DNA of 13,662 nucleotides from Alkalibaculum bacchi (lineage in GTDB: Bacteria; Bacillota; Clostridia; Eubacteriales; Alkalibacteraceae). Shown here piece after piece: positions 7,891 to 13,662 of the stretch. Positions within the stretch are counted from its first letter, which is position 1, and each line of letters begins with the position of its first letter. The notes beneath the pieces are model-generated. The model ran no database searches. It worked only from the letters and a program-made list of their open reading frames with translations, and was not told the DNA's origin. The DNA is taken from contig NZ_CALNCS010000017.1 of assembly GCF_937875145.1 (NCBI RefSeq), positions 1 through 13,662 of the forward strand, in the 5' to 3' direction. The position numbers were made by a program, and so were the translations under genes.

Positions 7891-7916
7891 ATGTTGTAGT
7901 AAAGGTAGGTATTTAA

Positions 7917-8759
7917 ATGTCTCAGATCTCTAATATTTTTGATAATCTCTTAATACTAGTAAGACCATCAAGCGTTATTGATATTATAATAGTCGCTTTT
8001 GTCGCGTATAAAATTATTCGTTGGATTCAGTTTACTCAAGCTGCACAAGTTGCAAAAGGTATTCTTTTTTTATTGCTTGCAACTCAAATGAGTGATTGGT
8101 TTGAACTCTATACTGTAAATTTTTTGCTTAGAAGTATTATGACTGTAGGGTTTATTGCCATTATTATTGTATTCCAACCAGAGCTTAGAAGGGCTTTGGA
8201 ACAGATAGGACGAACTAGTTTCTGGAAAAGTAGGTTTACTGTAGACAACAAAGAGACGGAAAGAGCTATAGGGGAGATCATTGAAGCGATTGGAGAAATG
8301 TCAAATACCAAGACAGGGGCGCTAATCATCTTAGAGAAAGAAACCGGTTTAGACGATATTATCCTGACGGGAACCAAATTAGATTCTATAGTCTCGAGCG
8401 AGTTGATTCAAAATATTTTTACGCCGAATACCCCTCTTCACGATGGAGCCGTAATAATACGAATGAGTGAAAATAAATTAAAGGCGGCTTCTTGTTTGCT
8501 GCCTTTAACCGAAAATAAAAACGTAAATAGGACCCTCGGAACGAGACATCGAGCCGCATTAGGGATGTCGGAAAATTCAGATGCCATTGTGCTAGTTGTC
8601 TCTGAAGAATCTGGTGTAATTTCCTATGCCAGCAAAGGTAGATTATATCGTTATTTAGATATTAAGAGCATGAAAGAATTCTTAAAAGAAGAGTTTAATC
8701 CTAAGGAAGAATCGCCGAAGAAATTTAAATTTTGGGGGAATAATGATGAACAAGAGTGA
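7917..8759 (+). CDS. cdaA: Diadenylate cyclase CdaA (DacA/YbbP)
   Basis: A 280-residue membrane enzyme that joins two ATP into cyclic di-AMP, the messenger controlling potassium and osmolyte uptake and cell-wall balance. The N-terminal part has about three membrane segments (roughly 18-35, 47-60 and 68-87), followed by FQPELRRALEQIG at 86-98, a family hallmark. The catalytic DAC domain carries the DGA motif in NTPLHDGAVI (D176-A178) and RHR in GTRHRAALG (R210-R212), so both active-site motifs are intact. The charged tail, about 255-280, is variable in the family. The start ATG follows AAAGGTAGG at 7901-7909. Its stop overlaps the start of cdaR, the normal partner, which shows an operon. It is separated from pyc by a strong terminator and has its own -10 box. 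Confidence 0.96.
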   Translation: MSQISNIFDNLLILVRPSSVIDIIIVAFVAYKIIRWIQFTQAAQVAKGILFLLLATQMSDWFELYTVNFLLRSIMTVGFIAIIIVFQPELRRALEQIGRTSFWKSRFTVDNKETERAIGEIIEAIGEMSNTKTGALIILEKETGLDDIILTGTKLDSIVSSELIQNIFTPNTPLHDGAVIIRMSENKLKAASCLLPLTENKNVNRTLGTRHRAALGMSENSDAIVLVVSEESGVISYASKGRLYRYLDIKSMKEFLKEEFNPKEESPKKFKFWGNNDEQE

Positions 8760-9981
8760 ACCTAAAATAGCCATTATAATATCCCTAGGAATTGCCATTG
8801 TGTTATGGTTTTATGTAATGGGAGAAGTGGATCCGAATGTAACGCAACGATTTAGCAATATACCTGTTCGCATAGAAAATAGGAATAGTTTAGAAGAAAA
8901 AGGTTTGATATTATCGGCAGACCAAGAGTATACTGTGGACATTAGCGTATATGGTCGCACCACCAGCTTGTATAATCTTCGAAAAGATATTGAGGCATCT
9001 ATTGATGTGTCCAATATTGATGAGAAGGGTGAATACAGTTTGGAAGCAAACATTCATGGTTTGCCTGATGTAGTTCAATTAAAAAATATTTATCCTGAAA
9101 AGATTACATTAGAAGTAGACCAGCTAGGAGAAAAAAGACAAGAAGTAGAAATCAATATTGAGGGAAATCCACAAAGAGACTTAGTTGTCATGTCGCATTC
9201 AGCATCTCCTAGAAGTGTAGCTCTCTATGGACCAGAGGAAATACTTAAAAAGGTTTCAAAAGTAGTAGGTGTCATAAATGTAGAAGGAGCGGACAGTAAT
9301 ATAAGTCAAAGTGTTCCAATACAAGCAGTAGACTCTAATGGAAAAGTAATCGAGGGCGTGAACATAAGCACCTCTCGTTGCAATGTAGATATACAGATTG
9401 GTAAAACAAAAAAGGTAAAAATCGAGCCCGATTTTAAAGGAGAACCTAATGAAAAGTACATAATTACTAATATTACTGTGAATCCTAAGGAAGTAACACT
9501 AGGGGCAAAAGACAATCGATTAGGAAATATAGAGAAGGTCCTTACAGAAGAAATCAATATAGAAGGAATTCAATCCAGTGTCGAAAGAGTAGTAAAACTT
9601 CAATTACCCGAAGGTACGAACACTGTAGGTAATGGGACCACAGAAGTAAAGGTAAATATTACAGTAGAAGAAAAAGTAATGAAAGATTATCAAATCAAGA
9701 CGCTAAAAGTAATCAATCAACCAGAAGGTATGGACATCATTGAGCCTAAAGAAGTAAATATCAGTATGAGATTAGAAGGTAAAAGCACAGATATAGAAAA
9801 ATTAAATGTAGAAAACATTGTACTTTATATTGATTTAAAAGAAATGCTAGAGGGGGAGAACACAGTTAAAATCCAAATGGAACCCCTCGAAAGAATTACC
9901 ATAAAGACCATGACACCAAATAATATGATGGTTACTGCGGTGAAAAGAGCCACAGCTAATGAAGAAGTAGCAGAAGAATAG
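8746..9981 (+). CDS. cdaR: CdaA regulator CdaR, YbbR-domain protein
   Basis: A 411-residue protein with one N-terminal membrane segment (about 7-26, rich in isoleucine and valine) and the rest predicted outside the cell. The outer part reads as four successive YbbR repeats of about 80-95 residues, starting near QRFSNIPVRIENRN, QEVEINIEGNPQ, KVKIEPDFKGEPN and MKDYQIKTLKV; each has a PxxVxLxG-like or PKEV turn. CdaR binds and modulates CdaA at the membrane. The start at 8746 is preferred because GGGGG at 8734-8738 is seven bases upstream; an ATG at 8743 directly before it is the alternative. It overlaps cdaA by 14 bases. The usual next gene, glmM, is absent; a terminator follows instead. Confidence 0.92.
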   Translation: MNKSEPKIAIIISLGIAIVLWFYVMGEVDPNVTQRFSNIPVRIENRNSLEEKGLILSADQEYTVDISVYGRTTSLYNLRKDIEASIDVSNIDEKGEYSLEANIHGLPDVVQLKNIYPEKITLEVDQLGEKRQEVEINIEGNPQRDLVVMSHSASPRSVALYGPEEILKKVSKVVGVINVEGADSNISQSVPIQAVDSNGKVIEGVNISTSRCNVDIQIGKTKKVKIEPDFKGEPNEKYIITNITVNPKEVTLGAKDNRLGNIEKVLTEEINIEGIQSSVERVVKLQLPEGTNTVGNGTTEVKVNITVEEKVMKDYQIKTLKVINQPEGMDIIEPKEVNISMRLEGKSTDIEKLNVENIVLYIDLKEMLEGENTVKIQMEPLERITIKTMTPNNMMVTAVKRATANEEVAEE

Positions 9982-10008
9982 ATAAGGTTGGATTGGATCC
10001 TACATGCT

Positions 10009-10051
10009 AGCAAAAACAAAAGCCACCTTTGGTGGCTTTATTGTTTTTGCT
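10009..10051 (+). terminator. Rho-independent terminator after cdaR
   Basis: AAGCCACC pairs with GGTGGCTT around a TTT loop (10020-10038). An outer stem, AGCAAAAACAA against TTGTTTTTGCT, closes it with a two-base TA bulge on the 3' side. The TATTGTTTTT run serves as the T-tract. The structure is again nearly symmetric and could stop transcription from either side. Confidence 0.85.
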
Positions 10052-10086
10052 TACCACCTTACTATCTTGAAAGAAAGGAATAACCC

Positions 10087-11685
10087 ATGAACTATCAACT
10101 ATCAAATATCAAGATTCCGATCCAAGAGATGACGGACGATCTTTTACAATACGTCTCAAATAAACTCCACCTTAAATCGGATAAGATATCTAATTTTAAA
10201 ATTCTTAGCAAATCTATTGACGCTCGCAAAAGTCGACAAGGCGAATTATCTTTTATATATACTATTGAGCTCAACTATCCTAAGAATTTGACTAAAATAA
10301 AATCGAAATGGCAAATAAGTAAAATTGACGAAAAAACGATAGATTCATTAATCTACAAGGTAGACAAGAAGACCTTCCATAAGCCTCCAATAGTAGTGGG
10401 ATTTGGTCCAGCGGGAATATTTGCAGCTTTAAAACTAGCGCAATCGGGCGCCAATCCTATTGTCTTAGAGAGAGGACAAGATGTAACTACCAGAAAAGAG
10501 GATATCGACTCTTTTTGGAAGAATGGAAATATTCAAGCGAATAGCAATGTTCAATTTGGTGAGGGAGGGGCAGGTAGTTTTTCGGATGGAAAATTAACTA
10601 CTAGAGTAAAGGACCCTTTAAATAGAGAAATTTTGCAATGCTTTGTGGACCATGGTGCCCCAAAAGAAATTTTATACCTTCATAAACCTCATGTAGGGAC
10701 AGATATACTGAGAAATGTAATCAAAAACATTCGTCGAGAGATTATTTCATTAGGAGGACAAGTTCTATTTAACGCCTGTATGACAGACATTATTGTAGAA
10801 GAAGAAAGAATAGTTGGCGTAGAAGTCAATAGTAGGGATCATTATGAAACAGAACATCTTATTTTAGCAATAGGGCATAGTGCAAGAGATACTTATGAAC
10901 TCATTAATAAGAAGAAGGTAAATCTTGAAGCAAAAGGCTTTGCCATTGGCCTAAGGATAGAACATCCACAGAGCTTAATCAATAAAGCACAATATGGAGA
11001 ACATTGGCAAAGCCCTTATTTAAAAGCTGCAGATTATCAACTCACCTATCGAGATGAGCAAACAGGTAGAGGTGTCTATAGTTTTTGTATGTGTCCTGGA
11101 GGCTTCGTAATAGCTTCTTCTTCAGAGGTGGGAGGGGTGGTCACGAATGGAATGAGTTATTATTCTCGTGGGGAAGAAAATGCCAATAGTGCTATTGTAG
11201 TTAATATTAGCCCTTCAGATTTTAATCACGATCCTATAGAGGGGATAGCGTTTCAAAGAAAACATGAAAGACTAGCTTTTGAACTAGGAGGAAAAAACTA
11301 TAATGCACCAATTCAATTAGTAGGAGATTTTTTAGAGGATAAAGAGTCTATAGCCATTGGAGATGTAAAACCTACTTATACACCAGGTGTAACGCCTACT
11401 AACGTAGCCTTAGCTTTGCCCCACTATGTGTCAAGCTCGATTAGGCATGCACTGCCACACTTTAATCAAAAGCTAAAAGGCTTTAGCACCTACGATGCCA
11501 TACTAACAGGAGTAGAAACAAGAACTTCATCACCTCTAAGAATTGTAAGAGACAAAACAACAAGAGAATCCCTAAACATCAAAGGTCTCTACCCAATAGG
11601 TGAAGGCGCCGGCTACGCTGGAGGCATTATGAGTGCAGCGCTAGATGGATTAAAGTGCGCATACCACCTTATTCCTATTGCTTGA
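10087..11685 (+). CDS. FAD-dependent dehydrogenase, COG2509 type, function unknown
   Basis: A 532-residue soluble flavoprotein of the uncharacterised NAD(FAD)-utilising dehydrogenase group (COG2509). Residues 1-95 form a small N-terminal domain without a cofactor motif. The FAD-binding Rossmann motif VVGFGPAG is at 103-110, and the family stretch QFGEGGAGSFSDGKLTTR at 156-173. A second FAD-contact motif, YPIGEGAGYAGGI, lies near 502-514, as in other two-dinucleotide-type flavoproteins. Substrate and partner are unknown; no signal peptide or membrane segment is seen. The start has GAAAGGA at 10073-10079. It stands between the cdaR terminator and the ilvE promoter, 51 bases before the ilvE start, and may be read through into ilvE. 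In the cdaA-cdaR locus it occupies the place where glmM is often found. Confidence 0.88.
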   Translation: MNYQLSNIKIPIQEMTDDLLQYVSNKLHLKSDKISNFKILSKSIDARKSRQGELSFIYTIELNYPKNLTKIKSKWQISKIDEKTIDSLIYKVDKKTFHKPPIVVGFGPAGIFAALKLAQSGANPIVLERGQDVTTRKEDIDSFWKNGNIQANSNVQFGEGGAGSFSDGKLTTRVKDPLNREILQCFVDHGAPKEILYLHKPHVGTDILRNVIKNIRREIISLGGQVLFNACMTDIIVEEERIVGVEVNSRDHYETEHLILAIGHSARDTYELINKKKVNLEAKGFAIGLRIEHPQSLINKAQYGEHWQSPYLKAADYQLTYRDEQTGRGVYSFCMCPGGFVIASSSEVGGVVTNGMSYYSRGEENANSAIVVNISPSDFNHDPIEGIAFQRKHERLAFELGGKNYNAPIQLVGDFLEDKESIAIGDVKPTYTPGVTPTNVALALPHYVSSSIRHALPHFNQKLKGFSTYDAILTGVETRTSSPLRIVRDKTTRESLNIKGLYPIGEGAGYAGGIMSAALDGLKCAYHLIPIA

Positions 11686-11706
11686 TTTTCCCAATTAGGA
11701 TATAAT
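11678..11706 (+). promoter_or_regulatory. ilvE promoter overlapping the end of the upstream gene
   Basis: TTGCTT at 11678-11683 and TATAAT at 11701-11706 are 17 bases apart, a good sigma-A layout with a perfect -10. The -35 box lies in the last codons and stop of the flavoprotein gene. The resulting leader would be only about 25 bases, too short for a T-box or other attenuator. Confidence 0.65.
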
Positions 11707-11722
11707 AAAATAATATTTAATC

Positions 11723-11727
11723 AGGAG
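11723..11727 (+). promoter_or_regulatory. Ribosome binding site that points to a GTG start for ilvE
   Basis: AGGAG directly touches the ATG at 11728 with no spacer, which ribosomes rarely use. It is nine bases before an in-frame GTG at 11737, a normal distance. This decides the start at 11737. Confidence 0.7.
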
Positions 11728-11736
11728 ATGAGGATC

Positions 11737-12798
11737 GTGGAAATTACAGTAACAAGAACAAATTCACCAAAAATAAAACCTGATGAGAGTAGTTTGGTTT
11801 TTGGTCATGAATTTACAGACCATATGTTTGTTATGGATTATAAAGAAGGACAGGGTTGGTATGACCCTCGCATTGTGCCCTATGGACCCTTGACTTTAGA
11901 TCCATCAACTATGGTATTCCATTACGGACAAGAGACATTTGAAGGGTTAAAAGCATACAAAGCAGAAGATGGTACCATTCAATTATTTAGACCAAAAGAT
12001 AATATAAGGAGAATGAATCAGTCTAATGATAGACTTTGTATTCCTGCTATAGATGAAGATTTTTTCTTAGAAGCAATAAAGGCAGTAGTAAAAATAGACG
12101 AAGATTGGATTCCAACAAGTCCAGGAACATCATTATACATTAGACCATTTGTTATCGCTACAGATCCGTTTATAGGCGTAAAACCATCATCGACATATAT
12201 GTTGATGATTATCTTAAGTCCTGTAGGTTCTTACTATAAAGAAGGATTAAATCCTACAAAAATTTATGTAGAAGACAAATACGTAAGGGCAGTACCAGGT
12301 GGCACCGGATATGCTAAAACGGGTGCAAATTATGCGGCGAGTCTTAAGGCACAAGTAGAAGCGCATGAAAAAGGTTACTCCCAAGTATTGTGGTTAGATG
12401 GCATTGAAAGAAAATACATTGAGGAAGTTGGAACAAGTAACGCCTTCTTTAAAGTAGACGGCAAAGTCTATACAGCTCCATTACAGGGCAGCATATTAGG
12501 TGGAATTACTAGAAATACCTCAATGGAGTTGTTAAAGAGCTGGGGAGTAGAAGTAATAGAAGAGTCCTTTACCATTGATGATGTTATAAGATGGCATCAA
12601 GAAGGAAAGCTTGAAGAAGCATTTGCAACAGGAACAGCAGCCGTCATTTCTCCAATTGGCATATTGGGTTGGAAAGGTAACGATATACAGATCAACAATC
12701 AAGAGATTGGGGAAATATCCCAAAAACTATACGACACCATCACTGCAATCCAAAATGGAAAAGAAAAAGATTCATTTGACTGGATTGTAAAAATGTAA
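11737..12798 (+). CDS. ilvE: Branched-chain amino acid aminotransferase IlvE
   Basis: A 353-residue cytoplasmic, PLP-dependent class IV aminotransferase that interconverts leucine, isoleucine and valine with their keto acids using glutamate. It closely follows the long BCAT type found in Bacillus. FTDHMFVMDY opens the fold, FHYGQETFEGLKAY and RMNQSNDRLCIP follow, and TSLYIRPF is substrate-side. The PLP lysine lies in GGTGYAKTGANYA (K194 from the GTG start). The class signature EEVGTSNAFF, the phosphate-binding GSILGGITRN and the TGTAAVISPIG motif near the end complete it. The GTG start is set by the ribosome binding site; an ATG nine bases upstream would add three residues. It has its own promoter and terminator, so it is probably transcribed alone as well as by read-through. 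No leucine-type attenuator is present. Confidence 0.96.
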   Translation: MEITVTRTNSPKIKPDESSLVFGHEFTDHMFVMDYKEGQGWYDPRIVPYGPLTLDPSTMVFHYGQETFEGLKAYKAEDGTIQLFRPKDNIRRMNQSNDRLCIPAIDEDFFLEAIKAVVKIDEDWIPTSPGTSLYIRPFVIATDPFIGVKPSSTYMLMIILSPVGSYYKEGLNPTKIYVEDKYVRAVPGGTGYAKTGANYAASLKAQVEAHEKGYSQVLWLDGIERKYIEEVGTSNAFFKVDGKVYTAPLQGSILGGITRNTSMELLKSWGVEVIEESFTIDDVIRWHQEGKLEEAFATGTAAVISPIGILGWKGNDIQINNQEIGEISQKLYDTITAIQNGKEKDSFDWIVKM

Positions 12799-12820
12799 AG
12801 GTAGAATTAAATTTATAGTG

Positions 12821-12863
12821 TAACATCAAAAAAGGACTCCGATGGAGTCCTTTTTTGATGTTA
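12821..12863 (+). terminator. Rho-independent terminator after ilvE, symmetric
   Basis: A perfect 20-base stem, 12821-12840 against 12844-12863, encloses the loop GAT. The core GGACTCC/GGAGTCC is flanked by AAAAAA on one side and TTTTTT on the other, so it can terminate in either direction. Confidence 0.95.
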
Positions 12864-12902
12864 TCCTTACAAAAACTGTCACACTTCTCATACACTCTTG
12901 CA

Positions 12903-12908
12903 TATAAT
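12903..12908 (+). promoter_or_regulatory. Possible -10 box of the DUF2188-like gene
   Basis: TATAAT stands 37 bases before the ATG at 12945 and after the ilvE terminator, the right place for a promoter. No good -35 box is found at the usual spacing (CTGTCA at 12876-12881 is 21 bases away). It may depend on another sigma factor or be a weak site. Confidence 0.35.
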
Positions 12909-12927
12909 AATTATATTTTAAAAACGA

Positions 12928-12935
12928 TGGAGGTG
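12928..12935 (+). promoter_or_regulatory. Ribosome binding site that fixes the start of the DUF2188-like gene
   Basis: TGGAGGTG lies nine bases before ATG at 12945. The open frame extends upstream to an ATG at 12855, but that lies inside the ilvE terminator stem and has no ribosome binding site. Confidence 0.75.
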
Positions 12936-12944
12936 TATAGGATT

Positions 12945-13166
12945 ATGACAAAATACTATATTATGATGACGGGTGAAGCTGATAAAAAATGGGGACTTTT
13001 AGATAGCAGTTCAAATGAAGTGATAAAAACTTTTCATAATAAAGAGAAGGCAATACAGTACGTGAATCAATTATGTAGCTTGGAAAATGCATGCTCTATT
13101 GTAATAAACGATCAAACAACTCATCAATATTACTCTGAAGATTCGGATTCGATGACCAATACATAA
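12945..13166 (+). CDS. Small DUF2188-like protein
   Basis: A 73-residue soluble protein. The pattern W-G-L...V-I-K-T-F, then a helix (NKEKAIQYVNQLC), then SIVINDQTTHQYY, resembles DUF2188, in which a strand with a conserved Trp is followed by a helix and a strand ending in a short polar tail. That similarity is from pattern memory and was not searched. The function of this family is not established. Two cysteines (in QLCSLENAC) are present. The start is decided by TGGAGGTG at 12928-12935. The gene stands alone between the ilvE terminator and a palindromic element beginning four bases after its stop. The last residues (SEDSDSMTNT) are acidic and probably disordered. Confidence 0.72.
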   Translation: MTKYYIMMTGEADKKWGLLDSSSNEVIKTFHNKEKAIQYVNQLCSLENACSIVINDQTTHQYYSEDSDSMTNT

Positions 13167-13170
13167 AAAT

Positions 13171-13226
13171 AGGTGGTCAGGTGGTCAGTAAAGATGCGCC
13201 GTACATCGCATATTTGCTGACCACCT
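13171..13226. repeat. Dispersed palindromic intergenic element, copy 3, with long hairpin
   Basis: It begins four bases after the previous stop with AGGTGGTCAGGTGGTC, matching copy 1 at 22 of 24 bases. Bases 13179-13198 pair with 13207-13226 at 18 of 20 positions plus one G:T, around loop CCGTACAT, making a near-perfect 20-base stem. No T-tract follows, so it is not a classic terminator. A separate perfect palindrome, CATGGATCCATG, lies at 13228-13239. The stretch to 13284 shows no other clear signal. Confidence 0.75.
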
Positions 13227-13284
13227 GCATGGATCCATGAATAAAAACCATCTAACTAGGTCAATAATACTACCAAAGAATTTT

Positions 13285-13290
13285 GGAGGG
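13285..13290 (+). promoter_or_regulatory. Ribosome binding site serving a TTG start
   Basis: GGAGGG is seven bases before TTG at 13298. An ATG at 13294 is only three bases away, in another frame, and stops after three codons (ATG ATT GGA TAA), so TTG is the likely start of the long gene. Confidence 0.65.
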
Positions 13291-13297
13291 TTTATGA

Positions 13298-13621
13298 TTG
13301 GATAAAGTAGAAAAAAGTAAAAAGACTATAATCGATAAAAAAATGATAAATCAATACGTACAGGTCATTAAAATGAAGATCCAAGCGTTTAAACACAAAA
13401 GACAAGCAGAGAAAGAAAGAATACAAATCAAAAATCAAAACAAATACTTCGTTGCCTTAATTGAAAAGGCCAAGCTCGAGTTAGAGCAGTCAAAAAACTT
13501 TTTCGCTAATGTAACGGACCCAGACTTAGTAGACTATGCTGCACATAAGATTCTCGCCAATCAATATTTTTATAATTATCTATTAAAGAAAGCCAAAAAA
13601 GAAAAGAGGTGGATTATATAA
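13298..13621 (+). CDS. DUF2508 (YaaL-like) family protein
   Basis: A 107-residue, highly charged, probably helical cytoplasmic protein. The first 45 residues are lysine-rich and may form a coiled coil. The C-terminal half, LIEKAKLELEQSKNFF then VTDPDLVDYAAHKI then YLLKKAKKEKR, is the DUF2508/YaaL pattern of two helices joined by a DPDLVD turn. In many Firmicutes this gene sits between recR and bofA; here recR is not upstream, and the window ends 41 bases after the stop, so bofA cannot be checked. The N-terminal extension is longer than in B. subtilis YaaL (about 74 residues). The role is unknown. Translation starts at TTG after GGAGGG. Confidence 0.85.
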   Translation: MDKVEKSKKTIIDKKMINQYVQVIKMKIQAFKHKRQAEKERIQIKNQNKYFVALIEKAKLELEQSKNFFANVTDPDLVDYAAHKILANQYFYNYLLKKAKKEKRWII

Positions 13622-13662
13622 TTAAGTTAGCCACCATTATACAAAAAAACGCCACGTGAATT

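Noticed and set aside
10041..10065. Promoter for the flavoprotein gene (TTGTTT and TACTAT)
   Set aside because: The spacing is only 13 bases and the first box is part of the cdaR terminator arm, so it is not convincing.
11686..11736. T-box or leucine attenuator before ilvE
   Set aside because: The gap is about 50 bases and the predicted leader about 25, too short for any known element of that kind.
1480..12723. Many 60-94 codon open frames on the - strand
   Set aside because: All lie opposite well-identified + strand genes, lack ribosome binding sites and have compositions expected of antisense frames.
12855..12944. N-terminal extension of the DUF2188-like gene by 30 codons
   Set aside because: The upstream ATG lies inside the ilvE terminator stem, while a strong ribosome binding site precedes the internal ATG at 12945.

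Overview
The window looks like chromosomal core sequence from a low-GC, Gram-positive anaerobe, most likely a member of the Clostridia (Bacillota). The evidence is AT-rich codon use, strong AGGAGG-type ribosome binding sites, and a CdaA/CdaR c-di-AMP pair. A one-chain pyruvate carboxylase and a YaaL-like DUF2508 protein point the same way. All genes lie on the + strand. I see no tRNA, rRNA, CRISPR array, transposase or phage gene. The genus cannot be named from the sequence alone.

Layout: (1) 1-4054 is a BMP-type nucleoside ABC importer. It has the tail of the substrate-binding lipoprotein, a structured 349-bp gap, the double ATPase, and two overlapping permeases; the order resembles nupNOPQ of Bacillus subtilis. 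(2) 4254-7682 is full-length biotin-dependent pyruvate carboxylase with its own promoter, closed by a 21-bp perfect-stem terminator. (3) 7917-9981 is cdaA-cdaR, which makes and modulates c-di-AMP, closed by another terminator. The usual third gene, glmM, is not next to it. (4) 10087-12798 is an FAD-dependent dehydrogenase of the COG2509 type followed by branched-chain aminotransferase ilvE. IlvE has its own promoter inside the end of the upstream gene and a 20-bp stem terminator. (5) 12945-13621 holds two small proteins, one DUF2188-like and one DUF2508 (YaaL-like).

How the genes relate: the importer brings in nucleosides, pyruvate carboxylase makes oxaloacetate, and IlvE handles branched-chain amino acids. 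The most suggestive functional link is pyruvate carboxylase directly upstream of the diadenylate cyclase, because c-di-AMP is a known allosteric inhibitor of this enzyme in some Firmicutes.

The least explained material is intergenic. A GGTGGTCAGGTGGTC-type palindromic element follows, within 0-20 bases, the stop codons of three unrelated genes (about 4059, 7699 and 13171). The bmp-to-ATPase gap carries repeated GTTCTAAGTTGTA motifs, two nested palindromes and a short degenerate tandem repeat. No clear new multi-gene system is visible; most genes are ordinary housekeeping genes.
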